A stretch of 54,913 nt of DNA from Desulfobacterales bacterium (GCA_030145015.1 JAQYWI010000013.1:1-54913); one strand, 5' to 3'; positions 1-8,131 are shown, counted from the first letter of the stretch. The notes: generated by a model not told the origin, from the sequence alone. Numbers and translations are program-made.

Positions 1-293
1 GGCCCGCTCACCACTTTTTTGACCACATCATCGCTTTGCGGATCATACTGATAGCATTCGAACTGGCCGCTCAAAATGTACATGGTCTGGTGATAAAAAT
101 GATTGTGAATCGGAATTTCACCGCCGGGCTGGGCCGTAAAAAACCGCAGACCGTATTCGGGATTGCCCGTGCCGTCATCGCCGTGTTGTGAAAGCCAGCG
201 AATGCTGATGCCTTTGACATCGTTTTGTTGGCCCCGATAGGGAAATTTTTTAATTTCAACGTCTTCTTTATCTTTCCAGTTTAAAACTTCCAT
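1..293 (-). CDS. Cupin-domain protein, 3' part outside window
   Basis: Read on the minus strand from an ATG at 293 with an AGGAGG ribosome site about 6 bases upstream. The first ~97 residues are visible and run off the window edge. A cupin metal-site pattern is seen: a PGGEIPIHNHFYHQTMYILSGQFE segment gives His-x-His followed by a Gln where many cupins have Glu, then the Gly of the first cupin motif. This is a small cytosolic beta-barrel protein; substrate and role cannot be told from a partial sequence. A second, different cupin lies at 5304. Confidence 0.7.
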   Translation of the reverse strand, partial: MEVLNWKDKEDVEIKKFPYRGQQNDVKGISIRWLSQHGDDGTGNPEYGLRFFTAQPGGEIPIHNHFYHQTMYILSGQFECYQYDPQSDDVVKKVVSG

Positions 294-352
294 GATTACC
301 TCCTAAAGATGGTCTCGGCTTAAACGCAATAATACCATAACACTTCATTATA

Positions 353-752
353 ATTAGAAGCTATCTCAAAAATGCATTTAGCACTCGATGGTAAGGTTAT
401 AAAAAGGAAAAAAGTGCTTACAACAAATGAGCTAAAATTAAAAATGATCTAAAATGCCTAAAATGATGGTGTCGCTGCGCTCCATCTTTTTTTATAAATA
501 TGATCGTTCGACCCTGTCGTTCGACCCTGTCGTTAGACCCTGTCGTTAGACCCTGTCGTTAGACCCTGAGGCTCTCGAAGGGAGGCTCTCGAAGGGAGGC
601 TCTCGAAGGGAGGCTCTCGACGGGTAGAGTTCCAAAACTTCAGGCATTTTAGCCCATTTTAGTCGTTTTAGGCACTTCTAACTTTAGAGCACATTTGGAG
701 TTTTTTTCTCCGTCTTCCAAAATTATCTGCTAATTTTGAGATACGTTCTAGT
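353..752. repeat. Outer inverted arms around repeat copy 1
   Basis: TAGAAGCTATCTCAAAA near 355-371 is matched in inverted orientation by TTTTGAGATACGTTCTA near 735-751, bracketing the palindromic element. The same border (GCATTTTTGAGATAGSTTCTA) also appears at about 38563-38581. Apart from these arms and the element they enclose, the 294-962 stretch shows no convincing gene. Confidence 0.55.
428..685. repeat. Palindromic repeat element, copy 1, with tandem arrays
   Basis: Arms contain CTAAAATG-type units on the left (about 428-473) and their complement on the right (about 636-685). Inside are a conserved core (GTGTCGCTGCGCTCCATC, then GATCGTTCGACCC) and two tandem arrays: five 13-bp units TCGTT(C/A)GACCCTG at 504-568 and four 14-bp units AGGCTCTCGA(A/C)GGG at 569-624. 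The same element recurs at 24855, 44628 and 54252 with fewer or no tandem units. Confidence 0.85.
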
Positions 753-962
753 AAAATTAATGCAAACACAGTCGTTTTCTTGAGCCCCGGATTTAAGCCT
801 CGAATTGAAATAATGGAAGAGAGGAATAATCGATGTCAAGAAAAACTTGTCTATCAAATAAAAAAGGGTTTGCCAAGGGGGGTTCAATTTATTTTTCAAA
901 TTATTATTTTCCATATTATTAAATGTTTGTAACAATTTTCCCCGGATTTTGCACAGAAAAAA

Positions 963-991
963 TTGCGAATTGAGCAGATTTTCGCTATAAT
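963..991 (+). promoter_or_regulatory. Sigma-70-type promoter
   Basis: TTGCGA at 963-968 and TATAAT at 986-991 are separated by exactly 17 bp. Transcription would begin near 998 and give a leader of about 185 nt before the gene at 1184. Confidence 0.6.
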
Positions 992-1029
992 TTAATTATC
1001 AAACTAAAAACCTGAAAGCACTTGAATAC

Positions 1030-1077
1030 AAACGGCCGGATCCCACCAGCAAGGTTACCCTAACCCGCCGGCCGTTT
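1030..1077 (+). promoter_or_regulatory. Stem-loop in the leader of the 1184 gene
   Basis: AAACGGCCGG at 1030-1039 pairs perfectly with CCGGCCGTTT at 1068-1077 around a 28-nt loop. There is no run of T after it, so it is not a classical terminator. I do not recognise a known riboswitch class. Confidence 0.45.
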
Positions 1078-1183
1078 AGAGAAGTAAGCCTGAAATAAAT
1101 TATTAAACAAGCGGACGAGCGACGCGCCGGACTCAAACGGCAAGTAACGATTTAGATTATAAAAAGGCCCAAGGGGGAAATAA

Positions 1184-1555
1184 ATGACGTGGCAGGCACA
1201 TAACCAGCAGGGGCGCGTGCTTAACCCCTGGAAGACGGTTTTGTTTGTCTCGGCACTGCTGATGTTTGTTTTTACGGTTGTTTACCGCATGGTAAAAAGT
1301 GCGAGCTTCAGCAATGCAGTGGCAGCTTTGGTTGAATCCCTTTTAATCGTCTTTTTCTTTATTTTTCTTGGAATACTGCTAGCCTATCTGCTTTACTTCA
1401 TATATCAAAGGTTCCACCAGGGGTCCGGTCGCCGACAAGCCTACAATATGTTTGATTCCAGTTCCGGTCATAAGGAACCCGCATGTAAACCCGACCCTAA
1501 AACTGTCGCGTCTGCACCGGATGATGAGATAAAATCCAGCCCTGATTCAGTCTAA
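1184..1555 (+). CDS. Small two-helix membrane protein, unknown function
   Basis: 123 residues. Two hydrophobic segments (about 18-36 and 47-76) are followed by a polar tail rich in Ser, Pro and Lys. The ATG follows an AAGGGGG-type ribosome site. The gene is monocistronic, with a good promoter at 963-991 and a structured leader. I do not recognise a family. The topology suggests an inner-membrane protein with a cytoplasmic C-terminal tail. Confidence 0.65.
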   Translation: MTWQAHNQQGRVLNPWKTVLFVSALLMFVFTVVYRMVKSASFSNAVAALVESLLIVFFFIFLGILLAYLLYFIYQRFHQGSGRRQAYNMFDSSSGHKEPACKPDPKTVASAPDDEIKSSPDSV

Positions 1556-1590
1556 AAATATTTCACATTGCCGCAATACTTACCGGGACG

Positions 1591-1706
1591 CAATTGGGTT
1601 TTCCAAACCGCGTTATTTTCAACGATTGGGGCATTTCGCGCCCCTGTCTTTCCCCGCCTCTGGCAGTAAAATCCAAGCCACCCGCTGCGCGGGTGGTCGT
1701 TGACTC
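1591..1706 (-). repeat. Multi-hairpin dispersed repeat, copy A
   Basis: The reverse complement of this stretch matches 8380-8510 closely, including GAGTCAACGACC, GGTGGCTTGGATTTTAC, GACAGGGGCGCGAA and CGGTTTGGAAA. Each copy is a chain of short hairpins (CCCGC..GCGGG, GGGGCGCGAA.TGCCCC). This copy lies in the spacer between 1555 and 1864; the other is inside a reading frame. Confidence 0.8.
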
Positions 1707-1863
1707 CATGCTTAAAATCGCTGAGTAGACTTTTTCCTGTACATCGGCGTCATACTTTGAACGGAGTTGATTTTCTCAAACAAAATAAAACTATCGCAGA
1801 GGGTATTTTTGGGCTATGATAACTGAAAATAAAAGGTTAAACGAGGATCCCCGGTTCGGAAAA

Positions 1864-2286
1864 ATGAAGAAACATTTTGCAATTGTCATTTCCGTGGTTG
1901 TAATGGCCGTTTTTTTATCAGCATGTGCGAAAAAGCGCCCGGTTCTCTATCCCAATACAACATATAAGGCCGCAGGGGAAACAGTGGCCCGGATTGATAT
2001 TGATGATTGTTTCCAGCTGGCCGCCGATCATGGACATGCAACGGATTCCGGAAAGAAGGTCGCCGGCTCAACCGCAAAAGGTGCCGTAGTGGGTGCTGCG
2101 GTGGGTGGCGCCGTCGGCGCGGTCACCGGCCGTCCCGGTCGTGGATTGGCAGCCGGGGCAGCCGGAGGCGGTGCCGGGGGCCTGGCCCGCGGCGCTCTGA
2201 AATCAGGTGATCCGGATGAGATTGAGCGTCGCTTTGTGGAGCAATGCCTGCGGGATAAGGGCTATCAAGTCATTGGATGGAAATAA
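1864..2286 (+). CDS. Glycine-zipper lipoprotein
   Basis: Outer-membrane or periplasmic lipoprotein of about 140 residues. The start at 1864 is chosen because it places a standard signal peptide directly before the lipobox LSAC; an in-frame ATG at 1816 would add 16 polar residues. The mature part has a strongly Gly/Ala-rich zipper (AAVGGAVGAVTG and following, about residues 78-110), as in Rick_17kDa/OmpA-like glycine-zipper proteins, then a short tail ending CLRDKGYQVIGW that is typical of that family. Probable envelope-stabilising role; exact function unknown. Confidence 0.75.
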   Translation: MKKHFAIVISVVVMAVFLSACAKKRPVLYPNTTYKAAGETVARIDIDDCFQLAADHGHATDSGKKVAGSTAKGAVVGAAVGGAVGAVTGRPGRGLAAGAAGGGAGGLARGALKSGDPDEIERRFVEQCLRDKGYQVIGWK

Positions 2287-2428
2287 AAATGGCTTCTAAA
2301 CAGCCTCTAATGGCCGATGGCTGCGTTGCCATCCGGTTTAAAATGCTCACGTACTATCGTGTACGCTCCGCTTGTAAACCGGATGGCGTCTTGCCCTTAA
2401 CCATAATAGACTGTTTAGAAGCCATTTT
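2287..2428. repeat. Nested palindromic element (142 bp)
   Basis: Ends AAAATGGCTTCTAAACAG (2287) and CTGTTTAGAAGCCATTTT (to 2428) are perfect inverted repeats. Inside, CCATCCGGTTTA and TAAACCGGATGG form a second inverted pair around a CACGTACTATCGTGTACG hairpin. It separates the lipoprotein from the truncated HU gene and could end transcription. Confidence 0.8.
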
Positions 2429-2452
2429 TACTTCAACAAGCAAAGGATAAAC

Positions 2453-2623
2453 ATGAATAAAACAGAATTGGTGAAAAGAGTATCCGAAAAACTGGAAGGT
2501 GTTCCCCAAAAAATTGCCGCCAAAGCAGTTGATGCGGTTTTTGAATCTATTCAAGAGGGCTTGGAAGAGGACGGCATTGTCAAAATCGGCCAATGGGGAA
2601 CATATTCCGTAGACGATATGTAA
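2453..2623 (+). pseudogene. Truncated HU-family DNA-binding protein
   Basis: ATG at 2453 gives 56 residues starting MNKTELVKRVSEKLEGVPQK, which match the helical N-terminal half of HU/IHF proteins (usually about 90 residues). The frame stops at 2621 just after the IGQWGTYSV strand. The whole DNA-contacting beta-arm with its RNPxTG motif is missing, and no clear continuation is seen in the other frames. Most likely a decayed gene. A short dimerising regulator cannot be excluded. Confidence 0.65.
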
Positions 2624-2650
2624 GCATAAGACCGGTGCACAGGCGATGCG

Positions 2651-3055
2651 TCAATGCTTAATAATCATCATCCTGCCTTTGCCCTCCGCTGCCACGGACC
2701 CATCCTCCAGATTGGCACACAATTTTATATCCAGAATTCCTTTGACCTCTCTTTCCAAAGCTCCGCTAAATATCAGCTTGCTGCCCAACGGCACGGGTTT
2801 GCGGTAACGCACCTCCAATCTGGCTGTCATTGCATCATGCCCCATATAACGTGATAACCATCCCAGCATTTCGTCAAATACAAGACTAAAGATTCCGCCA
2901 TGAAGGTAGTTGGACCAACCCCGATAACGGTCGTCGGCAATAAACTCGACCCTGACCTGATTCGTGCCATCCTGCTCCACTTTTACTTTTAAGCCGTGAG
3001 GGTTTTCCACACCACACACAAAACAACGCCTATCTTTTTCAAGTTGCAGCGCCAA
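2651..3055 (-). CDS. Hotdog-fold thioesterase (PaaI-like)
   Basis: 134 residues from a TTG start at 3055, chosen because AGGAGG lies 7 bases upstream and no ATG is closer. The hotdog signature HGGIFSLVFDEMLGW, with a putative catalytic Asp in the central helix, is followed by the RYRKPVPLGS strand typical of acyl-CoA thioesterases. An N-terminal CFVCGxENPHGL segment is also characteristic of this subfamily. Predicted to hydrolyse acyl-CoA in the cytosol; chain preference unknown. It converges on the truncated HU gene. Confidence 0.8.
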   Translation of the reverse strand: MALQLEKDRRCFVCGVENPHGLKVKVEQDGTNQVRVEFIADDRYRGWSNYLHGGIFSLVFDEMLGWLSRYMGHDAMTARLEVRYRKPVPLGSKLIFSGALEREVKGILDIKLCANLEDGSVAAEGKGRMMIIKH

Positions 3056-3276
3056 TAAATTACCTCCTCTGTAAAACAGGGATTATTAACCGGAAGCGAT
3101 CATAACAGAAGCGCACGGGTGGGTCAAAGATGAGAAAAAGCCTAAACCATTTCTTCAATTCAGCCGAAAATAAGTTTGGGATCAGCAGGCGCTAACTCGG
3201 ATGCTGTTCATGAGTCATGAATCGAATGTATTGCCCTGCTTAAAACCGGCCCCAAGACACCCTTAAGGTAAATATT

Positions 3277-4554
3277 ATGTCTGAAAAACAATATGTTATT
3301 GAATTTGCAGGTCAGATCATTCCGGGATGGGAAATCGAGGAAGTGAAAGCCAACATGGCAAATCTGCTAAAAGCGGATGACAGTAAAATTTCCCGGCTTT
3401 TTTCAGGAAACCGCTTGGTTATTAAAAAAAATATCGATCAGCAAAACGCCTTCAAGATAAACGAAGCGTTCAAAAACGCAGGCGCTGATCTTATTCTAAC
3501 TGAAATACCGAGTATTAATCCGGCCGCACCTCCTCCGCTACCGGCTCAAGAGAGCCCGGGCGAATCCAATCAGGCGTCCGTGGCCGTTGCCCAACCTGCG
3601 CTTGCGCCGGCGGACATTCGTCCTAAAAGGTTTTGGTATATCGTGGCCATTGTGCTTTTTGTCTTCCCGATGATTGTCGGAGGAGCTGTTATCTTCAACG
3701 CATTCGCGTCGTATTTTTCCGGCGGCATGCAGTTAATGGTGCCGGGAGAAACAACCCTCCAGGTCGAAGAGGCCGGTACTTATATAATCTTTTATGAAAC
3801 TTCGGTCTTTTCAGAAAATAATATCGCTACCGTTCGATATGGCCGGGATTTTGAAATCGCACTAATGGATCTGGCCACCGGCCAGGGATTACAATTAAAT
3901 CCGCCCGAATTTGGGGGAACCGAAACCTACGGCACAACTGTCAGACAGGCCATCGCTCAAGTCGAATTCGACACATCAGGAGATTATTATGCTGAAGTTT
4001 TCGGATACCTTCCAGGCAATGATGGTCTGTTGGTTCGACGTGCGGATTTTGTCGGCATGATAAAAGGGATTGTTTCAGCTATCGTGCTGTTTTTTGTCGG
4101 TATTATCGTTGGTCCGATAATGGCCCTGGTTGTTCTGGTCAAGCGCCAAAAGCACAAAAGCAAATATGTTAATGCGCCCCTTAGCGAAGAGGAGGAGAAC
4201 AAATGGGCCATGTGGGCTCATATTATCACCTTTTCTAACGCGTTGGTGCCGCTGGCTAATTTTATCGGCCCCATCGTCATCTGGCAATTAAAGAAAAATG
4301 AATCCGAATTCGTTGTCGATCAGGCCAAAGAAGCACTCAACTTTCAGATCTCGTTGATTATTTATCTGTTGATTTCATTCCTTTTAATTTTCATTTTTAT
4401 CGGTGTTTTTCTGATGATTGGTCTGGTAATCTTCAGCTTGATTATCGTCATCGTCGCCGCTGTCAGAGCCAATAGCGGCGAATACTATCGGTATCCGATG
4501 TGCATTCGGCTGATTTCGCAAAAAAAATACCCGGTTCGAATGCCTGTCGAGTGA
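3277..4554 (+). CDS. DUF4870-type multi-pass membrane protein with alpha/beta N-terminal domain
   Basis: 425 residues in three parts. Residues 1-75 form a small alpha/beta domain resembling the ribosomal L7/L12 C-terminal fold (pattern ending INEAFKNAGADLILTEI). A Pro/Ala-rich linker (about 80-110) follows. The rest has a transmembrane segment near 122-145, an extracytoplasmic beta-rich domain, another membrane helix near 262-288, and a C-terminal DUF4870 (Tic20-like) domain beginning EEENKWAMWAHIITFSNA and containing several helices. No catalytic residues were recognised. A related N-terminal domain plus membrane helix occurs in the gene ending at 38580. Confidence 0.75.
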   Translation: MSEKQYVIEFAGQIIPGWEIEEVKANMANLLKADDSKISRLFSGNRLVIKKNIDQQNAFKINEAFKNAGADLILTEIPSINPAAPPPLPAQESPGESNQASVAVAQPALAPADIRPKRFWYIVAIVLFVFPMIVGGAVIFNAFASYFSGGMQLMVPGETTLQVEEAGTYIIFYETSVFSENNIATVRYGRDFEIALMDLATGQGLQLNPPEFGGTETYGTTVRQAIAQVEFDTSGDYYAEVFGYLPGNDGLLVRRADFVGMIKGIVSAIVLFFVGIIVGPIMALVVLVKRQKHKSKYVNAPLSEEEENKWAMWAHIITFSNALVPLANFIGPIVIWQLKKNESEFVVDQAKEALNFQISLIIYLLISFLLIFIFIGVFLMIGLVIFSLIIVIVAAVRANSGEYYRYPMCIRLISQKKYPVRMPVE

Positions 4555-4629
4555 GCGCACGTCAGGGAACATGCTCGGTTCCGATGACTCGGCGACTTGT
4601 TAAATTGTTGATTCGTTAAATGGTTGAAT

Positions 4630-4771
4630 AGTTAACTGAGGGGTCGGAGAGTTTTTTATTCAAAGCTTGTCATTCCCGCGCAGGCGGGAATCCAGAAGTG
4701 TTCTGCTGAAAAAGCTGGATGCCCGCCTGCGCATGCATGACGGGAAAAACTCCTCGACCCCTCAGTTAACT
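4630..4771. repeat. Nested palindromic element with CATTCCCGC core (142 bp)
   Basis: AGTTAACTGAGGGGTCGGAG at the left pairs with CTCCTCGACCCCTCAGTTAACT at the right apart from one mismatch. Inside, CATTCCCGCGCAGGCGGGAA..CCAG pairs with CTGG..GCCCGCCTGCGC, a core of a type widely dispersed in proteobacterial spacers. The rest of 4772-5099 shows no gene I can support. Confidence 0.8.
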
Positions 4772-5099
4772 AATTGTCTAAAAAGCCGCGCCTTCAGCTT
4801 TAAGCGAACAAGGTTTTGCGATGATAGATCTTGACTTTGGCCATGGGAACAAATTAAAAAATTTTACCGTCAGAAAAAGCATCGTTGACCTTGGCTACAT
4901 TCCTTTTCCCGCTCAGGCTGGATTCGATTTCACGCTAACTTGTTGTCTTTGACACGCACCTCTAAATTTCCTCCTGCATCTGATTTCGCTGTCGTAATTA
5001 GGCTGTGCCCATTAATCTGATCTCATCCGAAATTGCCATTGAAACCCGTGTAGTTGTAAAAATTGAAAACAATCAACCCATCAAAAAGGAGGACACGGC

Positions 5100-5228
5100 A
5101 TGCAATTAAAACATCTATTGATTATCAATGCCATCATTTCGTTGGCCTATGCGCTGGGTGGACTGTTTGTCCCGGACTTCTGGGGGCCGGTCGACCCGAT
5201 CGAGAATGGACTTAATTTTTATTTTTAG
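5100..5228 (+). pseudogene. Truncated small membrane-protein gene
   Basis: ATG at 5100 has a strong AAAGGAGGACA ribosome site. It encodes 42 residues beginning MQLKHLLIINAIISLAYALG, one hydrophobic helix, then stops at 5226. The start resembles longer (about 120-residue) four-helix integral membrane proteins, so this looks like a cut-off 5' end. The following 75 bases do not obviously continue it. A genuine mini-protein is possible because the ribosome site is good. Confidence 0.45.
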
Positions 5229-5303
5229 TGCCGTACATTTTCGTATGGCTTCTGGCACGCAGCCTCTCCGTGGTGTAATCTGGAAACTATCTGGAGAAAT
5301 AGA

Positions 5304-5669
5304 ATGGAATTAAAGCCTATCGATCTTCAAGAAAAACTCGCCAAATTCTCTGACCATTGGTCACCTAAAATCATAGCCCAAATGAATGACTATCATTTCA
5401 AGCTTGTGAAATTTCAAGGCGACTTCATCTGGCATAACCATGATGATACAGATGAAGTTTTTATTGTACTTGCTGGAGAAATGTCTATTGAATTCCGTGA
5501 TGGGAAGGTGGAATTGAAACAAGGAGAATTATTTGTCGTTCCCAGGGGAGTTGAACATAAACCCCTTGCTGAAAAACAATGCGAGATAATGCTTGTTGAA
5601 CCTGCCGGTACGATAAACACCGGCGATACTGATGGTGATTTTACCGCAGAAGATAACGTTTGGATATGA
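5304..5669 (+). CDS. Cupin_2 domain protein
   Basis: 121 residues, one complete cupin. Motif 1 (G-x5-HxH-x4-E-x6-G) is seen as [20 protein letters not shown], motif 2 as [12 protein letters not shown]. The metal ligands His/His/Glu/His are all present, so it should bind a divalent metal. The family includes isomerases, dioxygenases and sugar-binding regulators, and the substrate cannot be told. The ribosome site is TGGAGAAAT just before the ATG. It is followed by a frameshifted mini-gene and a HAD enzyme on the same strand. Confidence 0.85.
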   Translation: MELKPIDLQEKLAKFSDHWSPKIIAQMNDYHFKLVKFQGDFIWHNHDDTDEVFIVLAGEMSIEFRDGKVELKQGELFVVPRGVEHKPLAEKQCEIMLVEPAGTINTGDTDGDFTAEDNVWI

Positions 5670-5681
5670 ATCATAGATAAC

Positions 5682-5824
5682 ATGGGAAATACATTGATTG
5701 GTAGAAAACAGATCTTGTTGAAAGTGGCTGAGTTTATGAAAAGAAGTTGCCAGATGTGTGCGGATATTGGGTAATGTTTGACCAAAAGCAAGGAATTGTC
5801 TATGTATATTGGTATTACAGCTAA
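5682..5824 (+). pseudogene. Frameshifted small gene
   Basis: ATG at 5682 opens MGNTLIGRKQILLKVAEFM and then goes out of frame at the run AAAA after 5738. Reading one extra A there restores KKKLPDVCGYWVMFDQKQG and on to a stop at 5822-5824, giving a protein of about 47 residues with an aromatic tail. Both halves look protein-like and join at a homopolymer, so a one-base deletion (real or a sequencing error) or ribosomal slippage explains it. Family unknown. Confidence 0.4.
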
Positions 5825-5875
5825 TTGAAATATTGCCTAACAATGCGATGAACTCTGACTGAAAAAGGCAGATTC

Positions 5876-6472
5876 ATGTTACCGATATATGTGGATTTTG
5901 ATGACGTATTGTCTGATACCACCAGCGCATTTCTCAAAATACTGAAACTTGAATTCGGTAAAAGTGTAAATTTTGAGGACATTTTTACGTTCGATCTCAA
6001 AGCCTCTTTTAATCTTACCGACAGTGAATATGAGCATTTTTTTCACAGGGTCCATCAGGCAGATGTGATAATGTCGTTTGCCCCCATAGAAGGTGCTATT
6101 GCCGTATTGGCAGAATGGATCAAGCTTGGCTATCAAATCACGATTGTTACCGGTCGACTCACCAGCGCATATGCCGCCTCACTGGATTGGCTTTCCAAAC
6201 ACAAGGTGCCTTACGATTCCTTTATGATGGTCGATAAGTATTCCCGGGAGAATATTGACACAAAAATCGCCGTTTCGATGGCAGCATTTTCTGAAATGAA
6301 GTTTAGTCTTGCCGTAGAAGACTCGGCAAACATGGCACTGCACTTATCGCAGGAGATGGGTATACCGGTAGCCCTAATTGACCGTCCCTGGAATAGAAAG
6401 GCTAAATTGAACCACAAAATAAGCAGGTATACATCCTGGTATGATATTCAAAATGATTTTCAAACCCCATAG
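5876..6472 (+). CDS. HAD-family 5'(3')-deoxyribonucleotidase-like phosphatase
   Basis: 198 residues. HAD motif I is YVDFDDVLSDT, with nucleophile Asp7 and acid/base Asp9; motif II is TIVTGR. A later acidic pair in AVEDSANMA fits motif IV. The helical cap between residues 20 and 80 and the overall size match the NT5C-like branch, which dephosphorylates nucleoside monophosphates. Cytosolic. Exact substrate is inferred, not shown. No promoter was identified; it could be cotranscribed with the cupin at 5304. Confidence 0.7.
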   Translation: MLPIYVDFDDVLSDTTSAFLKILKLEFGKSVNFEDIFTFDLKASFNLTDSEYEHFFHRVHQADVIMSFAPIEGAIAVLAEWIKLGYQITIVTGRLTSAYAASLDWLSKHKVPYDSFMMVDKYSRENIDTKIAVSMAAFSEMKFSLAVEDSANMALHLSQEMGIPVALIDRPWNRKAKLNHKISRYTSWYDIQNDFQTP

Positions 6473-6599
6473 CGCAGTATAAAAATACCCTTGTATAACA
6501 ACATCCCCCGCCAAGGTTGCATTTCTTCAAGATTCAAATTACAGTTCAGTGAATTTGAAAGCTGAAGCAAATACATTTGAAGGAAAGGAGAAGATTTTT

Positions 6600-7559
6600 A
6601 TGGGACTCAGCGACATTTACCAGAAAGGAGAAAAGCTTATCAGGGAAAAAGAATACGGTTGGTTGCTGGATGCGGTTGAAACCGGCTTTATTGTAAAGCA
6701 TGACCGTCGCATATTAGATCGTTATACTTTCCGGCCCCGATACATCGATGGTGTGACGCCCAAAACCGCCTGCCGGATCCTCGGCGTTGAGCTGGCAACC
6801 CCTGTGATTATGTCCGCCATGACCATGCCGATCACGGCCATAACGGACAACGGCTTGATGGATGTGGCCGAGGGTCTCAAAGAGGCCGGCAGTCTTATGT
6901 GGACCGGCACGCCAATCCCGAAGAATTTAGATAAACTTACGGCTGTCGGTGTTCCGGTCGTAGCCAATGCCAAGCCTTTAAAGGATCGGGCCAAGATGTT
7001 CCAATGCCTGGAAGACATTCAGAAAGCCGGTGTTACCTGGGTCGGTATTGAAACCGACGCCGGGCAAGGGACCAAAGTCCACGACAAGCAGGTGGCCTCC
7101 GACTGCGCACCCCTTTCTCTGGAAGAACTAAAAGACGTCCGAAAAAAAGTTTCCTGCCCCTTGATCTGCAAAGGCATCTTAAGCCGGCGGGATGCAGAAA
7201 AATGTGTGGAGGCCGGTGCCGACGGTATGGTGGTTTCCAATCACGGCGCCCACACCCTGGACTATTTGCCCCACGCGCTGCAGGTATTGGAGGAAATTGT
7301 TGAAGCCGTCGGAGGTAAAGCGATTCTGATTGCCGACGGCGGTTTCCGGCGCGGCAGCGATGTGCTTAAAGGGCTGGCTTTCGGTGCCTCGCTGGTGGGC
7401 CTTGGCCGTCCGATCTTATACGGTCTTGCCGCCGAAGGTCGCGAAGGCGTCTGTGATCTCATAAATCAAATTACGGAAGAAATGAAACGTATCATGAGCT
7501 TGATCGGTGCTGAAGCGCCCGGAAAGCTGACAAGAGACATGCTGGTTGAAGACCCCTGA
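6600..7559 (+). CDS. FMN-dependent alpha-hydroxy-acid dehydrogenase family protein
   Basis: About 319 residues, TIM barrel. The ATG at 6600 has AAAGGAG upstream; a GTG at 6549 would add 17 residues without a ribosome site. FMN and active-site features are seen: VIMSAMTMP near the N-terminus, CKGILSRRDAEKCVEAGADG, SNHGAHTLDYLPHALQVLEEI and ADGGFRRGSDVLKGLAFGASLVGLGRP. These are the hallmarks of lactate, glycolate and mandelate oxidising enzymes. The usual SNHGGRQLD motif has His in place of its substrate-carboxylate-binding Arg. The catalytic His is kept. Probably oxidises or otherwise acts on a 2-hydroxy acid or relative. Confidence 0.8.
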   Translation: MGLSDIYQKGEKLIREKEYGWLLDAVETGFIVKHDRRILDRYTFRPRYIDGVTPKTACRILGVELATPVIMSAMTMPITAITDNGLMDVAEGLKEAGSLMWTGTPIPKNLDKLTAVGVPVVANAKPLKDRAKMFQCLEDIQKAGVTWVGIETDAGQGTKVHDKQVASDCAPLSLEELKDVRKKVSCPLICKGILSRRDAEKCVEAGADGMVVSNHGAHTLDYLPHALQVLEEIVEAVGGKAILIADGGFRRGSDVLKGLAFGASLVGLGRPILYGLAAEGREGVCDLINQITEEMKRIMSLIGAEAPGKLTRDMLVEDP

Positions 7560-7591
7560 TCGTATATTTCTTAAGCAATCACTTTTGAATA

Positions 7592-8131
7592 ATGAAACCG
7601 GTAAACATGAACGCATGTCGCCTTAGAAAAAAATGGACCCGGGCGGCCATCTGCTGGGTGATTTTTTTTGTGTTTGCAACATCCTGTTCGCCAAAAGACG
7701 AGGTGGCGGCCATCCGCGAAGTAATTAAAAAAGGAGCGGAACTGGCCGAAGATCACGATGTCGGCGAAATTATGGAACTGACCGCCGCAGACGTCGTTGC
7801 GCTTCCGGGTCAACATAACCGGTTGGAAATCAAGCGTATTATCTGGGCGGCATTGATGCACTATGGCAAACTTAAAGTTTTATATCCTGAACCGTCTGTT
7901 GATCTCACATCAAACGAAAGTATCGCCTCTGCCAGGGTCTATCTCTTGATTGTTAAAAAAGACCGAAACTTGCCCGAATTAAAAGAGCTTTACAAAGACC
8001 CCCGGCGGTGGCTTGAGGAAGTGGGCGAAAATGCAGACCTGTACCAGCTGAATCTCCAGATGTTAAAGAAAAATGGCGACTGGTTGGTTAAGCAGGCTCA
8101 TTTGGAGGGTTTTAAAGGTATCGGATTTTAG
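7592..8131 (+). CDS. Lipoprotein with NTF2/SnoaL-like body
   Basis: 179 residues. The basic N-terminus and hydrophobic stretch end at the lipobox FATSC, so the mature protein starts with a lipidated Cys. The remainder alternates helix and strand: an early helix DEVAAIREVIKKGAELAEDHD, then IMELTA, and a C-terminal NGDWLVKQAHLEGF strand pair. This is reminiscent of NTF2-like (SnoaL or DUF4440) folds. No catalytic motif is clear. An ATG at 7607 is an alternative start and would also keep the signal peptide. Envelope location; function unknown. Confidence 0.65.
   Translation: MKPVNMNACRLRKKWTRAAICWVIFFVFATSCSPKDEVAAIREVIKKGAELAEDHDVGEIMELTAADVVALPGQHNRLEIKRIIWAALMHYGKLKVLYPEPSVDLTSNESIASARVYLLIVKKDRNLPELKELYKDPRRWLEEVGENADLYQLNLQMLKKNGDWLVKQAHLEGFKGIGF

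Noticed and set aside
504..624. Tandem 13- and 14-bp repeats resembling a CRISPR array
   Set aside because: Units are contiguous with no spacers, and no cas genes are near.
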